A stretch of 21,326 nt of DNA from Planctomycetales bacterium (GTDB lineage: Bacteria; 4484-113; JAFGCY01): positions 1-21,326 of the forward strand of contig JAHEFU010000020.1 of NCBI GenBank assembly GCA_024645305.1, written 5' to 3'. The position numbers and the translations under genes are program-made. The notes below the pieces were generated by a model, which was given only the letters and a program-made list of their open reading frames with translations, was not told the DNA's origin and did no database searches. Below are positions 13,001 to 20,550 of this stretch, in pieces (positions within the stretch are counted from its first letter, which is position 1; every line of letters begins with the position of its first letter).

Positions 13001-14296
13001 ATGCTGTTTGCACGGAGGAAGAAGGCGCCCGGGCGGCGTGAGGGGCAGAGCGCGGCCAGGGAGGGCCGGGAGATCGCCGGGATTGCCAGCGACCTGCATG
13101 AACCGCTGGCTGGCTGGCTGGGCGTCAGGCCCAACCGCGATCCGCTGCTGGCCACGAAGCAGCCTGCCGCGGCCTATGGCTGGCCCTGGGGCCTGTTCGA
13201 GGAGGCACTGGACAAGGATGCGCACCTGGCATCGCTGGTCACGCAGCGCAGGGCCGCGGTGCTCGGCTGGCGGCGGCGCATCGTGGCGGCGGATGGGAGT
13301 GAACCGGCGCGGCAGGCGGCTGCGCTGTGCGGGCGGTTGGTGGAGGAGGGCGGCTGCCTGGACGGACCGGGCGGGATTGACAACGCGCTTTCCGAGCTGC
13401 TGGACGGCGTGCCCTACGGCATCAGCATCAGCGAAGTCCTCTGGCGCCGGCAGCGCGTTGACAGTGCTGGCCTCAGCGGGGAATTCCTGCTGCCCTGCGC
13501 GATCCGCTCCCGGCATCCGCGGCGCTTCATCTTCGGCACGGACGGCTCACTGCGCCTGCTGACCCGTGAGGAACCGCTGCGCGGCATCGCCCTGCCGCCA
13601 CGGCGCTTCATCGTGTTCGCACCCTACGGCCGCCATGAGAACCCCTACGGCCTGCCGGCCCTGCGCTGCGTGTGGTGGCTCTCCTGGTTCAAGCGACAGG
13701 TGCTGCGCTTCTGGGTGATGTACTGCGAGAAGTTCGGCAGCCCGACCACCGTGCTGCACCATCCGCCGGCGGCCGGGACTGAGGAACGCCAGCAGTTCAG
13801 GCGCATCGTGGGCAGCCTGCAGCAGGAGACCGGGATCGTACTGCCCGAAGGCGTGGAGCTGTCGCTGCTGGAGGGGGCGCGCAGCGGCAGCGTGGAGACC
13901 TACCTCGAGCTGGTGGAGTTCTGCAACCGCGAGATGAGCAAGGCCCTGCTGGGCCAGACCCTGACGACACAGAGCGACGGCGGGCGCGGCAGCTACGCCC
14001 TGGGGCAGGTGCATGAGAACGTGCGGGCGGACATCATCCGCAGTGATGCGCAGGCCCTGGCGGGGATTGTCAACTCGACACTGCTGCGCTGGATTGTGGA
14101 ACTCAACCGGCCGCAGGCCCTGGATCGCCTGCCGCGCCTGGAGCTGGAGCCCCCGCTGGACCGCGACCCGCGGCTCGAGCTGGAGATCGATGCCTTCCTC
14201 GCAGCCCAGGGCATTGCGCAGGATCCGGCCGTGCTCTGTGCGCGCTATGGGCGCAGCCTGCCGGAGGGCGGCAAACAACTGGGAGGTGTGAAGTGA
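13001..14296 (+). CDS. Mu gp29-like portal protein (DUF935)
   Basis: The 431-aa protein matches the DUF935 portal family of Mu-like phages: 'DAHLASLVTQRRAAVLGWRRRI', 'LLDGVPYGISISEVLWRR', 'PYGLPALRCVWWLSWFKRQVLRFWVMYCEKFGSPTTV', and a late 'ALLGQTLTTQ'. It forms the ring through which DNA enters the head and to which the terminase docks. The ribosome-binding site is fused to the terminase stop (TAGGAGGGACTG-ATG). Its TGA overlaps the GTG of the next gene. No Mu gpF-like minor head gene follows it, unlike the usual Mu order. Confidence 0.92.
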   Translation: MLFARRKKAPGRREGQSAAREGREIAGIASDLHEPLAGWLGVRPNRDPLLATKQPAAAYGWPWGLFEEALDKDAHLASLVTQRRAAVLGWRRRIVAADGSEPARQAAALCGRLVEEGGCLDGPGGIDNALSELLDGVPYGISISEVLWRRQRVDSAGLSGEFLLPCAIRSRHPRRFIFGTDGSLRLLTREEPLRGIALPPRRFIVFAPYGRHENPYGLPALRCVWWLSWFKRQVLRFWVMYCEKFGSPTTVLHHPPAAGTEERQQFRRIVGSLQQETGIVLPEGVELSLLEGARSGSVETYLELVEFCNREMSKALLGQTLTTQSDGGRGSYALGQVHENVRADIIRSDAQALAGIVNSTLLRWIVELNRPQALDRLPRLELEPPLDRDPRLELEIDAFLAAQGIAQDPAVLCARYGRSLPEGGKQLGGVK

Positions 14297-15198
14297 CGAT
14301 GGCGACGACGGACGACTCAACGGAGCTGATGCTGCGCGACGTGGCGATCCTGCGGCCGGGCAGCTACCGCGACATGCAGGGCCGGCCGGTGCGGTTCAGC
14401 GAGCAGCAGCTCAGGGAAATCGCGGCGAACTACGACCCGCAGTACCACCTGGCAACGGTCAACCTGGACCACAGTGACAGCGGACCGGCACTCGGGCGGA
14501 TCACGGCGCTGCGCTTTGCCCGCGGACACCTCTGGGCGGACATCGCCGGGCTGCCTCAGTGGCTGGCAACGCAGCTGGCTGAGGGACGCTGGCCTGCCCG
14601 CTCGGCGGAGGTCTGGCGGGAGCTGGACGGGCGCGGACCATACCTGCGTGGCCTGGCATTCCTCGGGGCGCGGGCCCCGGCGGTGCGCGGCCTGCCGGCC
14701 CTGCCCGAACCGGTGCTGGCAGCGGATGCCGGCAGCGGTCTGATCAATGTATTCATGGAGGGAGAAATGGATGCTGACAACACGGCAGCTGAGGGCACGG
14801 AACTGAGCCGCCTCGGTGCACAGAACCGCCGTCTCAGTGCTGAACTGGAGAACCTGCAGCAGCAGCGGGCCGGGCAGGTGGATGAACTGCTGGGGCAACT
14901 GCGCTCAGAGGGCCGCCTCAGCCCGGGCATGGAGCAATGCGGCCTGCGCGAACTGCTGTTGGCCATGCACAGCGGGGGCAGGGACAGCCCCGTCTGCCTG
15001 GCGGACGGCACTGAGCTGAGCCAGACCGACTGCCTGGCGCAGCTGTTGCGCAGCCTGCCGCCGCTGCAGCTTGACAACGAACTGGCCGGGGGAACGGAGG
15101 CCGCAATGGCCCTCAGTGCCTTCGAGCAGGAAATCGCCGGCAGTCTCGGGCTGACGGACACGGAATATGCGCAGATCCGCGATGCGCGGACTGCCTAG
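14293..15198 (+). CDS. Mu gpI-like prohead protease with scaffold domain
   Basis: In this 301-aa protein the first ~145 residues resemble the Mu-type prohead protease: 'ILRPGSYRDMQGRPVRFSEQQLREIAANYD', 'ATVNLDHSDSGPALGRI', and 'WPARSAEVW', with candidate catalytic His/Ser in these motifs. The rest is a charged, Leu/Gln-rich coiled coil ('LGAQNRRLSAELENLQQQ') and a helical tail, as in scaffolds. The GTG start overlaps the portal stop in GTGA form. An internal start at 14767 with its own Shine-Dalgarno site should give a scaffold alone. Confidence 0.85.
   Translation: MTMATTDDSTELMLRDVAILRPGSYRDMQGRPVRFSEQQLREIAANYDPQYHLATVNLDHSDSGPALGRITALRFARGHLWADIAGLPQWLATQLAEGRWPARSAEVWRELDGRGPYLRGLAFLGARAPAVRGLPALPEPVLAADAGSGLINVFMEGEMDADNTAAEGTELSRLGAQNRRLSAELENLQQQRAGQVDELLGQLRSEGRLSPGMEQCGLRELLLAMHSGGRDSPVCLADGTELSQTDCLAQLLRSLPPLQLDNELAGGTEAAMALSAFEQEIAGSLGLTDTEYAQIRDARTA
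14767..15198 (+). CDS. nested scaffold protein (gpZ-like) from internal start
   Basis: An in-frame ATG at 14767 is preceded by GGAGGG (14757-14762). It begins exactly at the change from protease to coiled-coil scaffold and gives 143 aa. Mu makes its scaffold Z in the same way, from inside the protease gene I. This is inferred from the internal ribosome-binding site and domain border; no separate stop is involved. Confidence 0.6.
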   Translation: MDADNTAAEGTELSRLGAQNRRLSAELENLQQQRAGQVDELLGQLRSEGRLSPGMEQCGLRELLLAMHSGGRDSPVCLADGTELSQTDCLAQLLRSLPPLQLDNELAGGTEAAMALSAFEQEIAGSLGLTDTEYAQIRDARTA

Positions 15199-15207
15199 GA
15201 GGGAGAG

Positions 15208-15618
15208 ATGACTGCACTGACAGAGAGCAGGTACACGCGGCACCGTGAGGGGACGGTCACCGCGCACAGGCTGAAGGGGGCCGCGCAGGTCTTCAAGGGC
15301 GGCCTGGTCTGTGCTGACAGCACAGGCTTCGCCGTGCCCGGCAGCGACACCGCGGGCCAGACCTTCATCGGCGTGGCGATTGAGGATGCTGACAATTCGG
15401 CGGGCAGCGACGGGGACATCAGCGTGCGCGTGATGGCGCGCGGCGTGTTCAGCTTCGCGCGCGGCGGCAGCATCACGCAGGCCGATCTCGGCCAGCCGCT
15501 GTACGTGGTTGACGACCAGACCGTGGCCGTGGTGGCAACGGTCACGAATGACATCCAGGCGGGCCGGCTCGAGGGTTTCGACGGCAGCGACGTCTGGCTG
15601 CGCATTGACCTGCACTAG
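15208..15618 (+). CDS. capsid decoration/cement protein (DUF2190-like)
   Basis: The 136-aa β-rich protein has 'KGAAQVFKGGLVCADSTGFAVPG', 'FIGVAIEDADNS', 'VRVMARGVFSFARGGSITQADLGQPLYVVDDQTV', the pattern of small phage decoration proteins that clamp the outside of the head. It lies between the protease/scaffold and the major capsid gene, the common place for it. The start has a stop-fused ribosome-binding site (TAGGAGGGAGAG-ATG). Confidence 0.78.
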   Translation: MTALTESRYTRHREGTVTAHRLKGAAQVFKGGLVCADSTGFAVPGSDTAGQTFIGVAIEDADNSAGSDGDISVRVMARGVFSFARGGSITQADLGQPLYVVDDQTVAVVATVTNDIQAGRLEGFDGSDVWLRIDLH

Positions 15619-15629
15619 GAGGGGACACA

Positions 15630-16544
15630 ATGGCAAGACTTGTAACACGTGACTTCCTGGAGGCCAGTTTCACTGGCTTCCGGGCCCTGTTCGAGCGCAG
15701 CTTCAGCACGGCGGACCCGCTGTACGCCAAGCTCGCCACGGTGGTTGACAGCAGTAATGCCCGCGAGAGCTGGAACTGGCTCGGGGCGGTCCCGGGAATG
15801 CGCGAATGGACCGATGAGCGCGTACCCGGTGCCCTGCGCACGAACGACTATGAAATCGCCAACCGGCGCTTCGAGTCCTCGATCGAGGTGGACCGCGAAA
15901 CCTTCGAGGATGACCGCCTGGCGCAGCTGAAGCCGCGCATCGAGGAACTGGCCCTGCGCGCCGCGGCGCATCCCGATGAGCTGGTGCTGGGACTGCTGGA
16001 CAGCGGCTTCAGCGAGAGCTGCTACGACGGCAAGCCCTTCTTCGCGGATGACCATGAGCAGGGGGAGAGCAGCCCGCAGAGCAACAAGCTGGCGGATAAG
16101 CTCGATGCCACCAGCCTCAGGCTGGCGGTGGAGACCATGATGCTCTTCCGTGACGACCAGGGTAAGCCCTTCGGCCTGCTGCCGGACACCCTGCTCGTCG
16201 GACCTGACAACTACTTCACGGCCCGCGAGCTGCTCAACAGTACGGGGATCGTCGTCAGCGGGGGCACGGACGTCGAGAAGCCGGACGGCAATTCGCTCAG
16301 TGGGATGCTCAACCTGCAGGTCAGCCCCTGGGTGACGGCGGACCACTGGTACGTGCTGGCCACGCAGTACCCGGTGCGCCCGCTGCTGTTCCAGTGGCGT
16401 ATCCGCCCGGAGTTCAGCGCGGTCACGCGCCCCGATGACGAATACGTGTTCGCCAGCGATGCCTACCGCTTCGGCGTGCGCAGCCGCTGCGGGGCGGGCT
16501 ACGGCCTGTGGCAGATGGCCGTCGGCAGCGATGGTTCGGTGTAG
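15630..16544 (+). CDS. Mu gpT-like major capsid protein
   Basis: The 304-aa protein fits the Mu-like gpT major head subunit: N-terminal 'FLEASFTGFRALFERSF', 'SNARESWNWLGAVPGMREWTDER', 'YEIANRRFESSIEVDRETFEDDRL', 'DGKPFFADDHEQG', and 'LLPDTLLVGPDNYFTARELL'. It has the HK97-type fold and builds the icosahedral shell. There is no long N-terminal scaffold region, in line with a separate scaffold upstream. The start follows the previous stop by TAGGAGG. Confidence 0.92.
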   Translation: MARLVTRDFLEASFTGFRALFERSFSTADPLYAKLATVVDSSNARESWNWLGAVPGMREWTDERVPGALRTNDYEIANRRFESSIEVDRETFEDDRLAQLKPRIEELALRAAAHPDELVLGLLDSGFSESCYDGKPFFADDHEQGESSPQSNKLADKLDATSLRLAVETMMLFRDDQGKPFGLLPDTLLVGPDNYFTARELLNSTGIVVSGGTDVEKPDGNSLSGMLNLQVSPWVTADHWYVLATQYPVRPLLFQWRIRPEFSAVTRPDDEYVFASDAYRFGVRSRCGAGYGLWQMAVGSDGSV

Positions 16545-16553
16545 GAGGCGGGC

Positions 16554-16997
16554 ATGGCGGTCTACACGAGCATTGAAGACCTGGAAAAGCGCCTGGACCC
16601 GCAGGTGCTGGCCGGGCTGGCGGATGACGTCAACCCGCTGCCGGACATTGACGACGCCCTGACGCGTGACATCATCCAGCAGGCCATCGGCGACGGCGGC
16701 AGCCTGATTGACAGTTACCTGACAGGCAGGGTGGATCTGGCGGACCCGCAGGTGGAGTCCTCCCTGGAACGCATCAACGCCACGCTGGCGCTGTACTTCC
16801 TCTACCGGCGGCGCTATGTGGACGACAGCCAGAACCCGCTGAGCGCCTCGCGGGAGGCCGTCGTCAGCTTCCTCGCGGAAGTGGCGGGGGGCACGGCCCG
16901 GCTGGGGGCGGACCCCGGCCAGCCACAGCACAGCGGCTGGTCCTCCACGCAGGACGTGGAGCGGATCCTCGCCGGCGGGAAACTCAGTGGATTCTAG
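16554..16997 (+). CDS. gp36-like head-tail protein (DUF1320)
   Basis: The 147-aa protein matches DUF1320 (Mu gp36): 'YTSIEDLEKRLDPQVLAGLADD', 'ALTRDIIQQAIGDGGSLIDSYL', 'ERINATLALYFLYRRRY', and a Gly-rich end. These proteins sit at the portal-tail joint. The gene follows the major capsid gene, as in Mu. A TAGGAGG stop/ribosome-binding-site junction precedes it (ATG 16554). Confidence 0.88.
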   Translation: MAVYTSIEDLEKRLDPQVLAGLADDVNPLPDIDDALTRDIIQQAIGDGGSLIDSYLTGRVDLADPQVESSLERINATLALYFLYRRRYVDDSQNPLSASREAVVSFLAEVAGGTARLGADPGQPQHSGWSSTQDVERILAGGKLSGF

Positions 16998-17009
16998 GAG
17001 GTGATGGAT

Positions 17010-17426
17010 ATGGCAATGCCAATCACAGGCCGGCTGGCGGCCTGGCTGCAGCAGGAGGCGGGTGGGCTGGGACTGCGTGAGGTGCGTTCGGACGGACGAG
17101 AACCCACGGCACATCCGGCGGCGGTGCTGCGCCTGCTGCGAAGCGGCGGACAGTACCCCATCGCGGAACAGGAGATCGAGCTGCGCATCATCACGGCGGG
17201 AGCCCGCCCCGCCCAGCTGGCGGAGCAGCTCAGTGGACTGACCACCAGCCTGCAGGCGCGGCTCAGCCGCTTCTGCCTGGAGCAGCCGGAACTGCGCAGC
17301 ATCCGCTGGCTGGAGACGCGCTATCCGCGGCCCCGGGAGCTGCCGGGCGGCCCCCTGCTGGCCAGCAGTATCTCGCGGCTGGGCATGACCCTGCTCGCTG
17401 ACAATGCACAGGAGGTGCCGGCATGA
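17010..17426 (+). CDS. gp37-like head-tail/tail terminator protein
   Basis: The 138-aa protein has an N-terminal helix ('GRLAAWLQQEAGGLGLREV'), then 'EQEIELRIITAGA' and a helical 'LAEQLSGLTTSLQARLSRF', in the slot of Mu gp37 after DUF1320. Slot and size fit a neck or tail-terminator protein; sequence evidence alone is weak. ATG 17010 lies 8 nt after GGAGG (16997-17001). Earlier GTG 17001 and ATG 17004 overlap or crowd the ribosome-binding site. It overlaps the next gene by ATGA. Confidence 0.65.
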   Translation: MAMPITGRLAAWLQQEAGGLGLREVRSDGREPTAHPAAVLRLLRSGGQYPIAEQEIELRIITAGARPAQLAEQLSGLTTSLQARLSRFCLEQPELRSIRWLETRYPRPRELPGGPLLASSISRLGMTLLADNAQEVPA

Positions 17427-18274
17427 CGGCTTCCAACTACAGCTACCATCCCTTCCACACGATCGGCGGGGCACGGCTGTCCATCCACGACCCGCTGGCT
17501 GACAATGGCAACGGTGCCTGGCAGCCGCTGGGTCGTGTGGCGGATGCGGAATTCAGCGTGGAGAGCGAGAAGCTGGACCGGCTGGGCAGCCAGCGCGGCA
17601 CCCTGCAGCCCGTGGCCCAGTTCTGCCGCGCGCTGCGCTACTCCCTGAGCTTCCGCCTGCTGGAACAGGCCTCACCGCTGGCCCTGGGGCTGCTGGCCGG
17701 GCCGGGGGCGGTCCAGGCGTCGAGTCCGGCGGGAGTTGAGCAGTACAGTGAAGTGCTGCGCCTGCATGCCACGGACTGGACGGAACTGCTGCGTCCCTGG
17801 GCTCTGGAGGCCAGCCCGCCACCAGTTGTCAGGTCCTATGACGGCCTCGTGACATACAACTCTCCGCTGGACTATGAGATTGACAGCGAGCACGGCCTGA
17901 TCCGTCGGGCCGCAGGCAGTGGCATCGCTGAGGGCCAGCCGCTGGTACTGGTTGCCAGCGTGCGGCGCCAGGCAACCAGTCAGATCAGCCTGGGCGCACC
18001 GACGGCCAGTGAACGCTACCACCGTGTGCTGCTGCAGCAACTGGCCACCGATGGCGGGGATCCAGCCAGCTGGATGGAGACCGGCCTGGAATTCGAATTC
18101 AGCCGGGTCAGCACCGTGCTGCCGGGCGCGGGAATCAGCTTCAGCGAGGAACAGCTCGGAGAGGGCGTAGCCCTTGACTGGGACTGCATGTACGACCCGG
18201 CACAGGGCAATGTCGGCCTGCTGCGTACCGCCTTCGGCGTGCTGGAGCAGTTCGGGCCGGGGGTGCCGGCATGA
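17423..18274 (+). CDS. major tail tube protein (non-contractile type)
   Basis: In this 283-aa protein, 'WQPLGRVADAEFSVESEKLDRLGSQRG' and 'RALRYSLSFRLLEQ' are typical of tail-tube subunits, and the rest is β-rich. There is no sheath gene beside it, so the tail is probably long-flexible or short non-contractile, as in B3/D3112-like relatives of Mu. ATGA overlap with the gene before shows coupling. Its own stop also lies in an ATGA (18271-18274), but the ATG there leads only into the inserted repeat element. Confidence 0.8.
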   Translation: MTASNYSYHPFHTIGGARLSIHDPLADNGNGAWQPLGRVADAEFSVESEKLDRLGSQRGTLQPVAQFCRALRYSLSFRLLEQASPLALGLLAGPGAVQASSPAGVEQYSEVLRLHATDWTELLRPWALEASPPPVVRSYDGLVTYNSPLDYEIDSEHGLIRRAAGSGIAEGQPLVLVASVRRQATSQISLGAPTASERYHRVLLQQLATDGGDPASWMETGLEFEFSRVSTVLPGAGISFSEEQLGEGVALDWDCMYDPAQGNVGLLRTAFGVLEQFGPGVPA

Positions 18275-18282
18275 GACAGCTT

Positions 18283-18531
18283 ACTGGTTGCAGGGTGCTG
18301 GTTGCTGGTTAACGGTTGCAGGGTGCAGGTTGCCGCAGAGCGTCGAGGACCAGATTGCAGCGAATCAATGGATCGAGCGGAGTGAGGGAACTGCACTGCA
18401 AGCCAGAATCTGGATTCATGCCAGTCCAACAACCTGGACTGCACAGGAAGCAGCAGGCAATGTTCTGGATCTGCGACAGGCTGACAGCCCGGCCTCCACA
18501 GCAAACGGCAACCAGCAACCTGCAACCTGAT
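18283..18531. repeat. intergenic element with inverted 7-nt arrays inside the tail operon
   Basis: The left arm (18283-18331) has seven units of consensus GCAGGTT (e.g. GCAGGGT, GCTGGTT, GCTGGTT, AACGGTT, GCAGGGT, GCAGGTT). The right arm (18497-18531) has five units of the reverse complement (AACGGCA, ACCAGCA, ACCTGCA, ACCTGAT). The core, about 165 nt, is non-coding but holds short hairpins such as CCAGA-A-TCTGG and AGTCCA-ACAACC-TGGACT. It separates two tail genes that should be adjacent. Confidence 0.75.
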
Positions 18532-18545
18532 TAATAGGAGGGGAC

Positions 18546-19004
18546 ATGAGCAGGAGAAGGAAGCAGGAAGTGGAGAACATGCAGCAGGCCAGCCGCAGTG
18601 TGCTGGCAATGCCGGGAACACGCAGGCTGCGGCTTGGCAATGGCAGGGAGCTTGAGATCAGACGCCTGGACTGGGTCGGTTTCGAGCTGCTCTGGCAGGA
18701 ATTCTGCACGCTGATCAGCGGTCTGTCGACAGGCAGCCTGGAGGATGGCGACGCTCTGCTGGAGCAGCTCGGAGCCGCGCCGCAGCTGGTGCTTAAGCTG
18801 GCGGCGCTGTCCAGTGGGATCGCCGGGGAGCAGCTGGCGCAGTGGGAACACGGCTGCGTGCTGGAACTGGCAACAGCGGCCCTGGAATTCAATTTCGCTG
18901 AAGGTCAGGCCCTGCGGGATTTTTCCAGCGCGCTGGCTCGGCTCTGGAAGGCTGCGCAGGCGGAGGCGGTGGGGCTGCCGCAGGCGGAGCCGGACGGAAA
19001 CTGA
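18546..19004 (+). CDS. tail assembly chaperone, upstream (G-like) part
   Basis: The 152-aa protein lies between the tail tube and the tape-measure-position gene, the place of the λ G/GT chaperone. It has a basic N terminus, 'MPGTRRLRLGNGRELEIRRLDWVGFELLWQEF', and a helical rest. The stop is TGA 19002-19004, but a coding frame at -1 continues past it to 19270. The ribosome-binding site is TAGGAGGGGAC-ATG, keeping the operon's usual junction even though the repeat element lies just before it. Confidence 0.75.
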   Translation: MSRRRKQEVENMQQASRSVLAMPGTRRLRLGNGRELEIRRLDWVGFELLWQEFCTLISGLSTGSLEDGDALLEQLGAAPQLVLKLAALSSGIAGEQLAQWEHGCVLELATAALEFNFAEGQALRDFSSALARLWKAAQAEAVGLPQAEPDGN

Positions 19005-19270
19005 GCCTGCATGAGCTGGAGCTGCAGCTGCGGGTACACGGACACAGTGGCCGGGAGATACGCCGGATGCCAATGGAGGAGCTGCAGTGCCGCCTGCTGC
19101 ACATCGCCCATGCCGAGGCCCAGGCGGCCCTGGCAGGGGAACGGCGACGCCTGCTGTCAGCCCCGTTCACGGATGAGCGGGAGCTGCGCCGGGCCCTGCG
19201 CGGGATCGAACTGCGGGGCCATGCACTGAGTGACACATTCCACCGGGCACACCCGGCGGGGGAGGACTGA
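18546..19270 (+). CDS. tail assembly chaperone, -1 frameshift (GT-like) product
   Basis: A -1 shift at CGGAAAC just before TGA 19002 (after codon AAC 18999-19001) joins the upstream part to 'LSLHELELQLRVHG...' and 'MPMEELQCRLLHIAHAEAQ...', ending at TGA 19268-19270. The downstream frame is open from before the upstream stop and looks coding (helical, charged, 89 residues). It has no well-placed start: the first ATG (19067) lacks a ribosome-binding site. The slip site is weaker than a consensus X-XXY-YYZ heptamer. Frameshifting here is a widely conserved trait of tailed phages; the exact slip point is inference. Confidence 0.65.
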
Positions 19271-19271
19271 G

Positions 19272-19907
19272 ATGGAGAGGGAATCAACGAATCTGGCAAT
19301 CCGCCAGCTGGCCCGCAGCCTGCAGGAGGCGCGCAGCTCCACCCGGGAACTGAGCGGGCAGCTGTCCCGCTGGCGGGATGAACTGCAGCGCGGCCTGGAA
19401 CCGCTGCGCAATGTCTCCGCTGTCAGTGGTGGCACGACGCGCGCCCAGCTGAGGCAGCGCCAGGCCGGATCAACACGCACACTGCTGGCACCCTTCATGG
19501 CTGAGCTGCAGAAGTCCCTGCGCGGCATGCTGGCAGGCCTCACGCGCAGCATCACAGGCAGCCTGACACGTTCCCTCGGTGGCAGCGGCGGGGGCGGGAT
19601 CCTCGGCGGAGTGCTGGGCGCGGGCATCGGCATCCTGGCGGACCGGCTGCTGCGCAAACGCCAGCCCGTGCAGGTTGCCAATGAGGTGCAGGCGCGGATT
19701 GTCAATTTCCCCTCGGTGACGGACCTGGGATTCGCGCTCAACCCGGCCTCACGGCTGTTCGGCGGCCGGGCCGTGCCGCGTGGTCCCGCTTTCACCGTGG
19801 AGCTGGACTACCGCAGCGGGGCTGAGGATGTGATTGCCGCGCGGGTCACCAGCCGCCTGCTGGAGGAGAACAGTGCGCAGGGCCTGTGGCCCGGGGGTGA
19901 TCCGTGA
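19272..19907 (+). CDS. short tape-measure-position tail protein
   Basis: The 211-aa protein comes directly after the frameshifted chaperone, where the tape measure belongs. Its N-terminal half is a coiled coil ('LAIRQLARSLQEARSSTRELSGQLSRWRDELQRGLE'). A Gly-rich hydrophobic stretch follows ('GGILGGVLGAGIGILADRLL', a possible membrane-insertion segment), then a globular end. It is far shorter than usual tape measures, which span the tail at about 1.5 Å per residue, so the tail would be only about 30 nm, or this is a divided or different protein. ATG 19272 has GGAGG 6 nt upstream. It ends in a GTGA overlap. Confidence 0.6.
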   Translation: MERESTNLAIRQLARSLQEARSSTRELSGQLSRWRDELQRGLEPLRNVSAVSGGTTRAQLRQRQAGSTRTLLAPFMAELQKSLRGMLAGLTRSITGSLTRSLGGSGGGGILGGVLGAGIGILADRLLRKRQPVQVANEVQARIVNFPSVTDLGFALNPASRLFGGRAVPRGPAFTVELDYRSGAEDVIAARVTSRLLEENSAQGLWPGGDP

Positions 19908-20419
19908 GCGGGGCCCGCATCCGCATCTGGCAGTCCCAGTCCGACCACCTGACGCTCAGCGGCAGCGGACTGACACCGAAGTTCTCGCGGCCCTTCAGGC
20001 AGCTTGAGGACCTGCACGGCCTGGTCCACCGCCTGGAGAGCGGGGAGCAGGCCTGGCCGGTGCAGCTGGAACTGGAGCTCTGGCCCTTCCAGCTGAGCAT
20101 TGCCAACTCCGCCAGCGCAGCCATCCGGCTCTGCGTGGCGGACTGGCTGGAGCGGGCCTATGTGCAGCGCAGTGAGCTGATCATCTTCAGCGCGTACACG
20201 GGCGAGGCCACGGAGGGCGTCGCCATCAGCCGTGACCTGGCCTGGCGCGTGGTGCCGAGCGCGTGGCCGGAGGGCATCGCGGCGGACCTCGGCCTGCAGG
20301 CTGACAATGGCCTGCCGCACCTGCTGGTGCTCAATGTGACGGAGGACGGCACGTTCTCCGACTTTGACAGCGTGGGGAGCTACAGCCCGGCCAGTCCCGC
20401 GCGACCCTGGACGGAATAG
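19904..20419 (+). CDS. phage tail protein of unknown function
   Basis: The 171-aa β-rich protein has 'WPVQLELELWPFQL', a helical 'AAIRLCVADWLERAYVQRSELIIFSAY' and 'AWRVVPSAW'. Its place after the tape-measure slot suggests a distal tail or baseplate component. No family was recognised. The GTG start overlaps the previous stop (GTGA). Confidence 0.6.
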   Translation: MSGARIRIWQSQSDHLTLSGSGLTPKFSRPFRQLEDLHGLVHRLESGEQAWPVQLELELWPFQLSIANSASAAIRLCVADWLERAYVQRSELIIFSAYTGEATEGVAISRDLAWRVVPSAWPEGIAADLGLQADNGLPHLLVLNVTEDGTFSDFDSVGSYSPASPARPWTE

Positions 20420-20424
20420 CACTA

Positions 20425-20500
20425 ACCACAAAGTACACGAAGGGCATAAAGAAATTTCCAGAAACCTTGTGTCCATTGTCTTCTTCGTGGACTTCGTGAT
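20425..20500. repeat. intergenic element with inverted 9-nt arrays inside the tail operon
   Basis: The left arm (20425-20451) is ACCACAAAG, TACACGAAG, GGCATAAAG. The right arm (20474-20500) is CATTGTCTT, CTTCGTGGA, CTTCGTGAT, the reverse complement of the same AxCACGAAG unit. The core is only about 20 nt. The AT-rich composition differs from the phage genes around it. It lies between two tail genes, just before a GGGAGGGAGAG ribosome-binding site. Confidence 0.7.
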
Positions 20501-20550
20501 CTGTGTGCTGCATATCTTCATATACATCTTCAGGGAGGGAGAGAAGCGAA

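Noticed and set aside
15615..17474. A 619-codon open frame on the minus strand across the capsid genes
   Set aside because: It is the antisense shadow of GC-rich coding DNA. The plus-strand frames match capsid, DUF1320 and connector families with good ribosome-binding sites.
19011..19229. Separate 72-codon gene starting ATG 19011
   Set aside because: It is in a different frame from the coding-like -1 frame. Its translation is Cys/Trp/Arg-rich with no ribosome-binding site.
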